Source: Chloroflexi bacterium HGW-Chloroflexi-10 (GTDB lineage: Bacteria > Chloroflexota > Anaerolineae > Anaerolineales > Anaerolineaceae). From it: 64,000 bases of DNA. Numbering within the stretch: the stretch's first letter is position 1; every line of letters starts with the position of its first letter. This document shows, piece by piece, positions 8,182-17,534 of the stretch. Made by a program: the position numbers and the translations under genes. Location of the stretch: assembly GCA_002840755.1 (NCBI GenBank), contig PHBZ01000038.1, positions 1 to 64,000 of the forward strand, read 5' to 3'. The notes under the pieces were generated by a model. It was not told the DNA's origin and did not search any database. It saw only the letters and a program-made list of their open reading frames with translations.

Positions 8182-9748
8182 ACAAACAAGAGAGCACATT
8201 TTTTTGTACGGGCCACCCGGCAGCGGTAAAACTACGCTGGCAGAGGCGCTCGCCGAAACCCTGCAGCGGCATTTTGTAGACCTGGACGCACACATAGCAC
8301 AGGCTGCCGGCGCCAGTATTCCGCAGATTTTTGAGACGCAGGGAGAAGAAATCTTTCGGCGATTGGAGAGCGAGCAACTGGAGCTGGCGTGTGCTGAAAC
8401 GGCTGCGTGCGTAATCGCTCTGGGTGGAGGCGCCTTGCTCGACCCGCAAAACCGCCGAATGGTCGAGAAAAGCGGAGTCGTGATATGTTTGATGGATACT
8501 GAGGCCAACCTGCTGGCACGCGTGCGCGCGCAATCCGGGCAGCGCCCACTGTTGAGCGGCGACCCGGCACAGCGATTGGCTGATTTGTTGGCAAAGCGTG
8601 CCGCACATTATGCCAGTTTTAATACGCTGCATGTAAATAAGCGTGAGGTGAGTGTGTTGGTCAGGGAGATTCAACAGCAGCTTGGCGTTTATCGTATCAG
8701 CGGAATGGGCGCAGGGTATGATGTGATCGTCAAACGCAGCGCTCTGGCACAGGTAGGCTCTTATTTACAACAGCGTGGTTTGCCCGGCCCGCTGGTAGTG
8801 GTCAGTGATACGGTGGTGGCGCCATTGTATGCGAAACAGGTGTTGGATTCGTTGAAACGAGCCGGTTATAGCGCCAGCCTGGTGACGATTCCAGCCGGCG
8901 AGGCGTTCAAGACACTGGCAACCACGGCAACTATCTGGGAGCAATTCCTGAGTGCCGGTGTGGAACGCGGTTCCACGATTGTAGCGCTGGGCGGCGGGGT
9001 AGTCAGTGATCTGGCCGGGTTTGCCGCCTCCGCTTACCTGCGCGGTGTGCGCTGGGTGGTATGTTCAACCACTTTGCTGGCGATGGTGGATGCCGGGTTG
9101 GGTGGCAAAACCGGGGTGGACCTGCCGCAGGGCAAGAACCTGGTGGGGGCTTTTCATGCTCCGGCATTGGTGCTGAGCGATCCGGATTGTCTGCAAACCC
9201 TACCGTTGGAAGAACAACGCAACGGACTGGCCGAAGCACTCAAGCATGGCGTGATTCAGGATGCTGTACTATTTGAACAGTGTCAGCAGCCGTTTGATTC
9301 CATCGATTGGGAAGATCTGGTACGACGGGCAGTGGTTGTAAAAGTAAATGTGATCTGTGAAGACCCGTATGAAAAGGGACGGCGGGCCACATTGAACCTG
9401 GGCCATACCATTGGTCACGCCATTGAATTGGTATCCGGTTTTCACTTAAAGCATGGTGAAGCGATTGGGGTGGGTATGCTGGCTGAAGCACAACTGGCTG
9501 TACGCCTGGGAATGGCTGAAGCGGTTTTGCCGGAGATGATCCGCGCCGCACTGGAGAAAATTGGTTTGCCAACGTGTATCCCTACCGGTATGGATCTGGA
9601 AGAGGTGATGCAGACCATGCAGCATGATAAAAAGAAGGCTGGCGGTGCGGTCAAGTTTGCTCTACCGCTGGCTGTGGAAAATGTACGGCATGGGGTTGAG
9701 GTGGATGCCGGATTAATCGCTGCGATTCTGGCAGAATTGCAGTATTAA
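8174..9748 (+). CDS. aroKB: Fused shikimate kinase / 3-dehydroquinate synthase
   Basis: One 524-residue polypeptide joins two pathway steps. Residues about 1-165 are shikimate kinase: Walker A GPPGSGKT at 13-20, DLDAHI, ALGGGALLDP and a RPLL lid. Residues about 175-524 are dehydroquinate synthase: IPAGEAFKTL, the NAD loop ALGGGVVSDLAGFAAS, STTLLAMVDAGLGGKTGVDL, and metal ligands in EALKHG, LNLGHTIGHA and KHGEAIGVG. The frame is open from 7904, but ATG 8174 follows GGGAGAAAG and overlaps the aroC end by 8 bp. Similar AroK-AroB fusions are known in some bacteria, Thermotoga among them. Both active sites look intact. Confidence 0.95.
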   Translation: MIEQTREHIFLYGPPGSGKTTLAEALAETLQRHFVDLDAHIAQAAGASIPQIFETQGEEIFRRLESEQLELACAETAACVIALGGGALLDPQNRRMVEKSGVVICLMDTEANLLARVRAQSGQRPLLSGDPAQRLADLLAKRAAHYASFNTLHVNKREVSVLVREIQQQLGVYRISGMGAGYDVIVKRSALAQVGSYLQQRGLPGPLVVVSDTVVAPLYAKQVLDSLKRAGYSASLVTIPAGEAFKTLATTATIWEQFLSAGVERGSTIVALGGGVVSDLAGFAASAYLRGVRWVVCSTTLLAMVDAGLGGKTGVDLPQGKNLVGAFHAPALVLSDPDCLQTLPLEEQRNGLAEALKHGVIQDAVLFEQCQQPFDSIDWEDLVRRAVVVKVNVICEDPYEKGRRATLNLGHTIGHAIELVSGFHLKHGEAIGVGMLAEAQLAVRLGMAEAVLPEMIRAALEKIGLPTCIPTGMDLEEVMQTMQHDKKKAGGAVKFALPLAVENVRHGVEVDAGLIAAILAELQY

Positions 9749-9780
9749 TCCAAATAAAAGGAAAAAGCAGAGGAGAGGAT

Positions 9781-10212
9781 ATGAATCAATATTTGGTTTT
9801 ACATGGCGCCAATCTGAATTTATTGGGAACGCGAGAGCCGGAGATCTATGGCAGTTTAACGATGGCGCAAATTAACCAGAATTTGGAAGCGCTTGCCGGT
9901 CAATTGGGGGTACAGGTTATCTGCAAACAGTTTAATGGTGAAGGTGAGTTGGTTAATGCACTGCACGATGCGGCTGGCTGGGCCAAAGGCGTGGTATTCA
10001 ACCCGGGCGGGTATACACATACCTCTGTGGTGCTGCGGGACGCGGTAGCGGCAATTCCTGTCCCGGTGGTGGAGGTGCATCTCTCCAACCCGCAGGCGCG
10101 TGAGGAATTCCGCCACCATTCCTATCTTTCGCCGGTATGCAAGGGCAGCATTTACGGTTTTGGCTGGATGTCTTACGCGTTGGGATTAAGGGCGCTGGTG
10201 GAGGGGAAGTAA
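9781..10212 (+). CDS. aroQ: 3-dehydroquinate dehydratase, type II
   Basis: Dehydrates 3-dehydroquinate to 3-dehydroshikimate. 143 residues, typical of the dodecameric type II enzyme. LVLHGANLNLLGTREPEIYG supplies Arg18 and the catalytic Tyr23. FNPGGYTHTSVVLRDA and EVHLSNPQAREEFRHHS supply the Asn and His. The QSNHEGEL-like segment reads KQFNGEGELV, so the usual His is Gly; this position varies in the family. An AGAGGAGAGG ribosome site precedes the ATG. Last gene of the operon, convergent with the next gene. No clear terminator follows. Confidence 0.95.
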   Translation: MNQYLVLHGANLNLLGTREPEIYGSLTMAQINQNLEALAGQLGVQVICKQFNGEGELVNALHDAAGWAKGVVFNPGGYTHTSVVLRDAVAAIPVPVVEVHLSNPQAREEFRHHSYLSPVCKGSIYGFGWMSYALGLRALVEGK

Positions 10213-10247
10213 GGAATTGGGTGGTTAAGCCTGACCGGGTTTTGGCT

Positions 10248-10523
10248 TCAAAAAAATGCATTGCCGTTGTTTTCGGCTGTTTGTGGTTTCTTCGCAGTCA
10301 AGCTCGCCACGACATTCACCAGAAATGCAATGCCAATAACCGAGAATGGAGTATAAAGCATTGAACTCAATAGAAAATCCCATTGGCTTTGCCAAAGACC
10401 GAGTAAACTGGCAAATAATGGCAAGCTGACGAAAATTCCGATGATAAGCATCACAAACAGGTAGACTGGATTGTGCGTGCGAAACTTGCCGGTGAACAAG
10501 AGGCGCAGGATCAAACCCTGCAT
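10248..10523 (-). CDS. Small membrane protein, unknown
   Basis: 91 residues with two hydrophobic segments (about 20-43 and 52-75) and a charged C-terminal tail, so probably a two-helix inner-membrane protein. I do not recognise a family. It fills the space between aroQ and the TPR gene, convergent with aroQ and 35 bp away. The ribosome site is weak (GAAAG about 11 bases upstream of the ATG). Coding reality rests on hydrophobic pattern and position only. Confidence 0.55.
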   Translation of the reverse strand: MQGLILRLLFTGKFRTHNPVYLFVMLIIGIFVSLPLFASLLGLWQSQWDFLLSSMLYTPFSVIGIAFLVNVVASLTAKKPQTAENNGNAFF

Positions 10524-10631
10524 ATGATTACTTTCAAAATCCGTTTCCAGCGGGTCGTAACCGCTGCGTCCTGGGAGTGTGCGGTGACCGGGCCAGCCTA
10601 CCAGGAAACAGGCTGTGTCATCCGCGTATAG

Positions 10632-11780
10632 TCAGGGGGGAGTGTCTTCCTCTTCATCGTGCAGGTCCCCATCCATTTCGTTATCGCTTATATACGTGTT
10701 ATCTTCTTCTTCATCCAAAAGCCAGATATCCTCATCTTCGATGGAAATGATTTCTTGTTCTGGAGTGATTTCGATCCCGTTTTTCATTATAGATGAGAGA
10801 AACTGATCTTCCTTTAATTTTACCCGGGCGTCTCTCAGGTTTTGTCGGGCAGCGTAAAACTTCGGGTTGAACGAAATTGCTTTGAGATAAGCTTCAATGG
10901 CAGACTCTATTTGGTTCGTTTGATGCAGTATCAAGCCAAGGTAATTGTATGCCATAGCGATAGGGGGGATGGTTTGGCGTGCTAATTCACATTCAGCCAT
11001 GGCATCGTCCATCTCGTCATCCTCGGTATACAGCAACGCCTGGTCCAAATGCTGTTTAGCGGACGACCGTTGAAATTCCTTTTCGAGGGCTTTTTCCGCG
11101 TCTTTCAGGTCATCCCAGGCTTCACTCCAATCAGGATCAAGCTGAATGGTAGTTTGATACTCAAGGATTGCTTTTTCTAATTGTCCCATCTCTTTGTAAA
11201 CCATTCCGCGAAGGTTGTATGCGAAAGCGTTTTCCGGCATCATTTGAATTGCCAACTCACATTCGGTTAATGTCTGGTCGAAGTTGCCTGCCTCGGCATA
11301 CAGCAGCGCCTGGTCCAAATGCTGTTTAGCGGACGACCGTTGAAATTCCTTTTCGAGGGCTTTTTCCGCTTCTTTCAGGTCATCCCAGGCTTCTTCCCAA
11401 TCAGGATCAAGCTGAATGGTAGTTTGATACTCAAGGATTGCTTTTTCCAATTGTCCCATCTCTTCGTAAACCATTCCGCGAAGGTTGTATGCGACAGCGT
11501 TTTCCGGCATCATTTGAATAGCCAACTCACATTCGGTTAATGCCTGGTCGAAATTGCCTGCCTCCAGGAGCTTCTCTACCCGATTCAGGATTTGTTCAAC
11601 CTGCGCTTCCAGCGGTGGGGTCGGTAATTCTCCCAGACGTTCCAACAGGATTTGCCGGATGATCTCAAACGCCCCTTTTTCCCACCCTTCGAGATCCTGT
11701 TCCTGCCAGATATCGAGCAGTTCCTGTGTTGATTTCTGCGAAAGATTCTTATAGATTTGTTCGCGGCGTGCTTTGTCCAT
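10632..11780 (-). CDS. Tetratricopeptide-repeat protein with internal duplication
   Basis: 382 residues from ATG 11780, which has AGAGGA upstream (a longer TTG start at 11840 lacks one). After an N-terminal helical region come TPR-like pairs: AYNLRGMVYEEMGQLEKAIL and AYNLRGMVYKEMGQLEKAIL, each followed by EYQTTIQLDPDW, then a diverged copy with AYNYLGLILHQTNQIESAIE. The C-terminal 40 residues are strongly acidic (many Asp/Glu). TPR arrays mediate protein-protein contacts; there is no enzymatic domain, signal peptide or membrane helix, so it is probably a cytoplasmic scaffold. No partner is suggested by the neighbours. Confidence 0.85.
   Translation of the reverse strand: MDKARREQIYKNLSQKSTQELLDIWQEQDLEGWEKGAFEIIRQILLERLGELPTPPLEAQVEQILNRVEKLLEAGNFDQALTECELAIQMMPENAVAYNLRGMVYEEMGQLEKAILEYQTTIQLDPDWEEAWDDLKEAEKALEKEFQRSSAKQHLDQALLYAEAGNFDQTLTECELAIQMMPENAFAYNLRGMVYKEMGQLEKAILEYQTTIQLDPDWSEAWDDLKDAEKALEKEFQRSSAKQHLDQALLYTEDDEMDDAMAECELARQTIPPIAMAYNYLGLILHQTNQIESAIEAYLKAISFNPKFYAARQNLRDARVKLKEDQFLSSIMKNGIEITPEQEIISIEDEDIWLLDEEEDNTYISDNEMDGDLHDEEEDTPP
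11025..11564 (-). repeat. Tandem duplication, period 270 bp, inside the TPR gene
   Basis: Two copies (about 11025-11294 and 11295-11564) differ at only a handful of bases. For example TGGTCCAAATGCTGTTTAGC occurs at 11041 and again at 11311. The period is exactly 90 codons, so the reading frame is kept. The near-identity indicates a recent duplication or ongoing gene conversion. Confidence 0.9.
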
Positions 11781-12009
11781 TGTTATCCTCTTTTTCTGGC
11801 TACTACGGAAAACCATCACTAACCCTGATTTTGCCTGCAATTGTTACAAAGCAGTAAAAAAGCTGATTTGATGGATTGTTTTGTGAATGGTATTTTGTTA
11901 GATCAACCACCCTGGATGTACCCTTTGATTTATTATAGCATTTTCGGAATAAGTGACAGAAAAAAAATTAAAGAATTAGTTGAAGTTTGTGGGATTGATA
12001 GAGGTGTTT

Positions 12010-13035
12010 TTATTTGGTGGGTCTTAAAGTAGAGATAACAGCGCTGGTAAACATGACCAGACTGCATAGCGCCATGACCACCCAGCCGATCATGCCAAAT
12101 ATATTGCCGGTAGTCGGGAGGAAGGTTTTTGCCAGGAATGCGCTGAGTGTGAATACAACCAACGGCAACAGCAATGCAGAAAGTTGTGCGGTTGGTTTGG
12201 CGGAAATGGGGTTTGCGATTGGGCATGGTTTTCGCAGACTGCGCCATAACAGCAGGATCGTGATGAAATAAACTATCCATATAGTCAGGTGTCCCTGCCA
12301 GCCGGGTAATGCCTGGGGATTGATCAGCACACCGAGAATGACATACAGCAGAGCCAGGGCGATTGCCAGCCTGGTCAGTGCACGACGGCTGGGCATCAGG
12401 TCTGGCAAGGCATAGATTGGCTTCACCTGATGACGCCACAACCAGAATGTTCCAATGAGGAAAAGACCGTTACTAAAGCCACTCAACAGTACTTTCTGGA
12501 CAGATGGAGCATTCATAGTCTGGAATGTGCCCAGAGCCACGGCCAGCAGCAGGCTGGCGAAAAATGTCTTGCGCGGGGAAGCCAGTAATTTTTGAACTAT
12601 CCCTGGAAGGTTGTGAAAGAGGTAGTCGCTGCCGGTTAGAAAACGTTCTGCTAACATCATAGGTAGGATAAAACTAAAAATCGGGTGCCAGAAAAAGACG
12701 ATAACCAGCATTTCAAAAGGCAATACGCCACCAATCGTTGGAATCAGTGTATCCCAATTGGGTTGCCAGACTATTTTAGTCATATAAGCTTCATATAAAC
12801 CAAACAGGATGCCTGCAAAATAAAGCGTTTGCCAGCGTACCGGCACGCGTCGGGTGACCAGGTTGCCTAAAACCAGAATGTGCAGTGCATAAATCGGGAA
12901 AACCACCGTTAAACCCCAAAAGGTGAAAAGTGGAAAAAGATCCGAGGCAGCAGGAACTTCAGCAAATACTGTGGATAAGGCTCCTAGAAGCAGCCAGAAA
13001 ATAAACTTATGAGTTTGTAAAGGCGTTTGAAACAT
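12010..13035 (-). CDS. Multi-spanning membrane protein, unknown
   Basis: 341 residues with about nine hydrophobic segments spread over the whole length and little soluble sequence, hence an integral membrane protein. I do not recognise the family. Conserved-looking features are FGLYEAYMTKIVWQPNW in a loop after the third helix and LPFEMLVIVFFWHPIFSFI in the next helix; the charged and aromatic residues there could be functional. ATG 13035 is preferred over TTG 13056, though both have weak ribosome sites. Divergent from glgC with 171 bp between. Confidence 0.75.
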   Translation of the reverse strand: MFQTPLQTHKFIFWLLLGALSTVFAEVPAASDLFPLFTFWGLTVVFPIYALHILVLGNLVTRRVPVRWQTLYFAGILFGLYEAYMTKIVWQPNWDTLIPTIGGVLPFEMLVIVFFWHPIFSFILPMMLAERFLTGSDYLFHNLPGIVQKLLASPRKTFFASLLLAVALGTFQTMNAPSVQKVLLSGFSNGLFLIGTFWLWRHQVKPIYALPDLMPSRRALTRLAIALALLYVILGVLINPQALPGWQGHLTIWIVYFITILLLWRSLRKPCPIANPISAKPTAQLSALLLPLVVFTLSAFLAKTFLPTTGNIFGMIGWVVMALCSLVMFTSAVISTLRPTK

Positions 13036-13124
13036 ATTTATTCCCAAAAAGATCAATTTTGATTGGTCAGAATGTGGTATTTGCCATAATAGCTATCACA
13101 TAATGAAGCAATTAAGTATTTGAC

Positions 13125-13153
13125 TGGACGAGTGTTCTCCACTATTCTATAAT
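13125..13153 (+). promoter_or_regulatory. Possible promoter of glgC
   Basis: A perfect -10 TATAAT at 13148-13153, with TGGACG at 13125-13130 as a poor -35 at 17 bp spacing. A better -35 (TTGACT) sits too far upstream. Only the -10 is convincing. Confidence 0.4.
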
Positions 13154-13206
13154 AAAGTATTGTAAATTATTGACCAAAATAAATAATCTTTTCTTGGGAG
13201 GATACC

Positions 13207-14505
13207 ATGTCATCTATGGATAAGGTGTTGGCGGTTATTTTAGGTGGTGGCCGCGGCAGCCGGTTGCAGCCGTTAACTTCGGTGCGTTCCAAACCGGCGG
13301 TGCCGATTGCCGGAAAGTATCGCTTGATCGATATTCCCATGAGTAATTGTATTAATTCCGGTATTTACAAAATAGCGATTCTGACCCAATTTAATTCCGT
13401 TTCACTGCACCGGCATATCACCCGCACTTACCAATTTGACGCCTTCCACACCGGCTGGGTGCAGATTTGGGCGGCGGAACAGACCACGCATACCGCTGAT
13501 TGGTACCAGGGAACGGCAGACGCGGTACGAAAACAGATGTTTGAGATCCGTTCGTCGCGCGCACAACATGTATTAATTCTGGCGGGTGACCATCTCTACC
13601 GCATGGATTATGAGAAAATGGCACAGTTTCATTGGGATAATGATGCGGATATTACGGTGGCGGTCCAACCGGTGCGTAAGGATGAGACGGACCGATATGG
13701 GATTCTCAAACGCAGCGGAGATTGTGTGATCGAACGTTTTGCAGAAAAGCCCAAGGACCCACAAGTGTTGGCCGAGTTGGTCAGCAGGGACGACGAAGAA
13801 CGCCCCTATTTGGGATCCATGGGGATTTACCTGTTCAAAACGGAGGTGTTGTTGAAAATATTGGCAGAAACCACCTTTGATGATTTCGGAAACCATGTTA
13901 TCCCGTATGCCATTGGTAATAAGAAGGTCTATGGGTATGATTTTGAAGGCTATTGGGAAGATATTGGGACGATTCGCTCCTTTTACGATACCAACCTGGC
14001 GTTAACCGGCCCCGATACTCCCTTTAATTTCTTTGACCAGACCAGCCCGATTTATTCACGCGCGCGCTTTTTACCCGGTTCTACTATTGAGAATGCTACG
14101 ATGGATCGTGTGCTGATGACCGACGGCTGTTGTATTCATAATGCAGAAATCAGGCATTCATTGATTGGCCTGCGCAGCCAGATTCGCTCCGGAGTGCGGA
14201 TTATTGACAGTATCTTGATGGGTGCGGATTATTATGACCGTGATTCGGCTTGCAGTGACAGCGATATAGATGATGATCTAAACGGCAAGCAAATGCCCCT
14301 GGGGATTGGCAATGGCTCCTATATTGAGGGTGCTATTCTGGATAAAAATGTACGGATTGGACGCGGTGTAACCATTCGACCTTTTCCACGTGGTACTGAA
14401 ATGGACGAAGAGCTGTTCTCGGTACGGGATGGTATTGTAGTGATCCCCAAGAACACTGTATTACCGAATGGCATGTATATTGGACCGATACTAAATCAAG
14501 ATTGA
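13207..14505 (+). CDS. glgC: Glucose-1-phosphate adenylyltransferase
   Basis: Makes ADP-glucose from glucose 1-phosphate and ATP, the committed step of bacterial glycogen synthesis. 432 residues. The nucleotide loop GGGRGSRLQPLTSVRSKPAVP is followed by GKYRLIDIPMSNCINSG, then the catalytic IILAGDHLYRMDY-type segment (here VLILAGDHLYRMDYEKM), the glucose-1-phosphate site RFAEKP, YEDIGT-like GYWEDIGTI and a C-terminal left-handed beta-helix. The sequence resembles the cyanobacterial/plant form more than the enteric form. A GGGAGG ribosome site precedes the ATG. Stored glycogen would be one plausible substrate source for the GH31/GH13 genes at 60-64 kb. Confidence 0.95.
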   Translation: MSSMDKVLAVILGGGRGSRLQPLTSVRSKPAVPIAGKYRLIDIPMSNCINSGIYKIAILTQFNSVSLHRHITRTYQFDAFHTGWVQIWAAEQTTHTADWYQGTADAVRKQMFEIRSSRAQHVLILAGDHLYRMDYEKMAQFHWDNDADITVAVQPVRKDETDRYGILKRSGDCVIERFAEKPKDPQVLAELVSRDDEERPYLGSMGIYLFKTEVLLKILAETTFDDFGNHVIPYAIGNKKVYGYDFEGYWEDIGTIRSFYDTNLALTGPDTPFNFFDQTSPIYSRARFLPGSTIENATMDRVLMTDGCCIHNAEIRHSLIGLRSQIRSGVRIIDSILMGADYYDRDSACSDSDIDDDLNGKQMPLGIGNGSYIEGAILDKNVRIGRGVTIRPFPRGTEMDEELFSVRDGIVVIPKNTVLPNGMYIGPILNQD

Positions 14506-14512
14506 TGTGTTT

Positions 14513-14554
14513 AAAAAACAGGCTGATGATGCTCCCGTCCCGCCTGTTTTTTTT
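14513..14554 (+). terminator. Intrinsic terminator after glgC
   Basis: AAAACAGGC (14515-14523) pairs with GCCTGTTTT (14542-14550) around an 18-base loop and runs into T residues. It separates glgC from the ATPase gene on the same strand. Confidence 0.8.
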
Positions 14555-14599
14555 AATGACAAATTCGCCAATCTAAATCAAATATAAGGAGATTGATTC

Positions 14600-17403
14600 A
14601 TGACGTTCGCCAAAGAGAAACATGGGGCGCCTGTAACCCCGGATATTACGGTTTCCTGGCATTCGCTGTCTCCGGATGAAACATTGCAGCAGTTGCAAAC
14701 TCACCTGGAAACCGGCTTGAGCAAGGTCGAAGCAGAAAGACGAATGACAGAATACGGTCCTAATCAGTTGGAGGAGGGGAAAAGGACTACTTTTTTGCAA
14801 ATGGTGTTTGGGCAACTGAACAACTTCGTGGTTATTTTATTGATTGTTGCAGCCATTATCTCGGCGGTGTTGGGGGAGTGGGTGGACGCCAGTGCAATTA
14901 TTGCGATTGTTGTTTTGAATAGGCTGAGCAGGCGTTAGCCGCACTAAAGAAGCTGGCTGCGCCGGATGCGCAGGTGCAACGTGACGGCCAGCGGATCTCT
15001 TTGCCAGCTCATCAACTGGTGCCGGGTGATATTGTTTACCTGGAGGCCGGTTATTTTGTCCCAGCGGATATGCGATTGATGGAGGCGGTTAATTTGCGAG
15101 TGGAGGAGGCGGCACTGACGGGAGAATCGGTGGCGGTGCAAAAAAATGCCATGGCTGTACTGGACAGTGATGCTTCTCTCGGTGATCGTAAGAATACGGC
15201 TTTTATGGGTACGACGGTTTCCTATGGTCGAGGACATGGTGTGGTGGTTGGCACCGGAATGCGCACCCAATTGGGCATGATTGCTACGATGCTGCAAGCT
15301 GTGGGGAATGAACAGACCCCGTTACAGCGCCGTCTGGATCAATTAGGCAAGACGCTAGGCTGGGCAGCATTGGCTGTTTGCGGCCTTGTTTTACTCGCCG
15401 GTGTTTTACAGGGCGGCGATTTGCTGGAAATGTTCATGGTTTCGGTTAGTTTGGCCATCGCAGCGGTGCCGGAAGGTTTGCCGGCGATCGTCACCATCAG
15501 CCTGGCTCTGGGAATGCGGGAGATGATCAACCGACATGCCTTAATCCGCCGGCTTTCTTCGGTGGAAACCCTGGGTTCTGCCACAGTGATTTGCTCGGAT
15601 AAGACCGGCACCCTGACCCAGAATGAAATGACAGTGACCAGTATCTGGTCGGATGGTCAGTTTGTGGAAGTGAGCGGACGTGGATATAAGCCGGAAGGCG
15701 GTTTTCGGGTAGATGGGAAAGACGTAGATCTTTTCGCTTACCAGGGTATTCTTTCCACCCTTTGGGTAGGCGCAATGAATAATGATTCAATTCTGCAACA
15801 GGTGGAAACTGAAGGTGGTACGCCCGCGTATCGGATTGTTGGGGACCCTACAGAAGGTGCATTGGTGGTGGCGGCAGCCAAAGCCGGCGCCATGAAAAAC
15901 GGTCTCAACCAGAATTATCCGCGCACGCAGGAAATTCCATTTGATTCAGTGCGAAAACGCATGGTCACGATCCACGCCATTAATAACCCAAACCCGGAGG
16001 ATATTTCGCCTTTTGACGATGACAGTGAACGCCAGAATTATGCGGTTGCTATGAAAGGCGCTCCGGATATCGTTTTGAATTTGTGCAGTCAGTATCAAAC
16101 GATGGATGATAAACACGCTCCGATGTCGGACGCGGTTCGGACTGCTATCCTGACGGCTAACGATCAGATGACGAGCAACGCATTGCGCGTGTTGGGTGTG
16201 GCCTATCGGGTGGTGAATGCTCTTCCGGAAGAAGTAAACAGTGATGAACTGGAAAAGGACCTGATTTTTGTGGGATTGCTGGGGATGATTGACCCGGCGC
16301 GCAAGGAAGTGCAGCCGGCCCTGGAACTGGCGCGCGGCGCTGGGATCCGGACCATCATGATTACCGGAGATTACCCCAACACGGCGCGGGCGATTGCCGA
16401 AGATATTCACCTGTTGCAAAGCAATCATAAAGTGTTGACAGGGGCGGATCTGAATGAACTGAGCGATGCTGAGCTGCAGGAAGCCGTGAAAGTGACAGAT
16501 GTGTTTGCGCGTGTTTCTCCGGAGCATAAGATGCGCATTGTCGATGCACTGCGGGCGGATGGACAGGTTGTGGCGATGACCGGAGACGGAGTCAACGATG
16601 CGCCAGCCATCAAGCGCGCCGATATTGGGATAGCGATGGGGATCACCGGAACGGATGTGGCGAAAGAGACAGCGGACATGGTTTTGACTGATGATAATTA
16701 TGCCAGTATTGTCTCGGCTGTGGAGCAAGGAAGGGTGATTTATTCCAATATCCGAAAATTTGTTTATTATCTGGTTTCGTGCAATCTGGCAGAGATTATG
16801 ATCATTTTTCTGGCTACAGCCTTTGGGCGATTTATTTTCCCGTTTGCCAGTGAACAGGTTTTTTCTCCGCTGACGCCGATTCAACTGCTGTTATTGAACC
16901 TGGTGACCGATGGCGCACCAGCCCTGGCCCTGGGTACCGAAAAAGGTGATCCGGATACAATGAAACAAAAACCGCGGCCACCCAAGGAACCGATCATCAA
17001 TCGCTCGATGTTGTGGGGTGTGATTATTCAAACGATTGCGATTACCGCGGTAACCTTAACCGCTTATGGGCTTGGATTGCAGCATGACCGGGTTTTTGCC
17101 GAAACGATGGCGTTTATCACCCTGTCTGCATCCGAATTATTGCGCGCTTTTACGGCGCGTTCGGAGCGTTATCCATTGCTGAAAATTGGTGTATTCAAGA
17201 ATAAGTGGATGAATATTGCCGTGTTGTCTTCGCTGGCGCTGCTGCTTTTGGTGATCTACCTGCCATTTTTCAATATTGTATTTAATACCGTGCCGTTAGG
17301 TTGGAGCGAATGGAGATTGATTCTGCCGCTCTTGATTGTGCCATCACTGGCGGCAGAAATTGTCAAGATGGTGTCGTCCCGACGGAGTGTGGTGATCGGA
17401 TAA
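14600..17403 (+). pseudogene. Cation-transporting P-type ATPase (Ca2+-ATPase type), frameshifted by a small deletion
   Basis: Two frames together encode an almost complete P2-type ATPase. Frame one (14600-14938) gives the N-terminal regulatory part and the first two membrane helices, to AIIAIVVLN. Frame two continues from about 14923 with AEQALAALKKLAAPDAQVQ and carries LTGES, PEGLPAIV, DKTGTLTQNEM, KGAPD, TGDGVNDAPAIKRADIGIAMG and the C-terminal helices to 17403. Relatives normally have about nine more residues (LGF-QEY type) at the junction. The loss of roughly 28 bases (3n+1) explains both the missing residues and the frame change; a TAG at 14920 closes frame two upstream. It could be a recent pseudogene or an assembly error. 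The rest shows no decay. Confidence 0.85.
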
Positions 17404-17422
17404 CCAATATGCTATAAAATGT

Positions 17423-17466
17423 AAAAAAGACATGGCGCGATTCAGTTCTTGCGCCATGTCTTTTTT
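17423..17466. terminator. Bidirectional intrinsic terminator
   Basis: Perfect 16-bp inverted repeat: AAAAAAGACATGGCGC at 17423-17438 and its complement at 17451-17466, loop 12 bases, with A/T tracts on both sides. It serves the ATPase gene (plus) and rnhB (minus). Confidence 0.93.
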
Positions 17467-17534
17467 ATCGGTAGTTTCCATTTATCGCCTATTTGTGAGG
17501 GACAGGATATCCCGATAAAAGTTGTTGCTGATTT

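Noticed and set aside
7768..8508. 246-codon minus-strand ORF over the aroC-aroKB junction
   Set aside because: Spans the antisense of two conserved genes; Ser/Cys/Arg-rich shadow composition.
10632..11780. CRISPR-like or mobile repeat
   Set aside because: The repeats are 270 bp, in frame and protein-coding TPR units, not short direct repeats with spacers.
11841..12032. 63-codon plus-strand ORF between the TPR and membrane genes
   Set aside because: AT-rich, no ribosome site, overlaps the end of the membrane protein gene; the 229-bp gap appears non-coding.
15946..16884. 312-codon minus-strand ORF opposite the P-type ATPase
   Set aside because: Antisense shadow rich in His, Asn and Arg with no recognisable domain; the plus strand carries conserved ATPase motifs.
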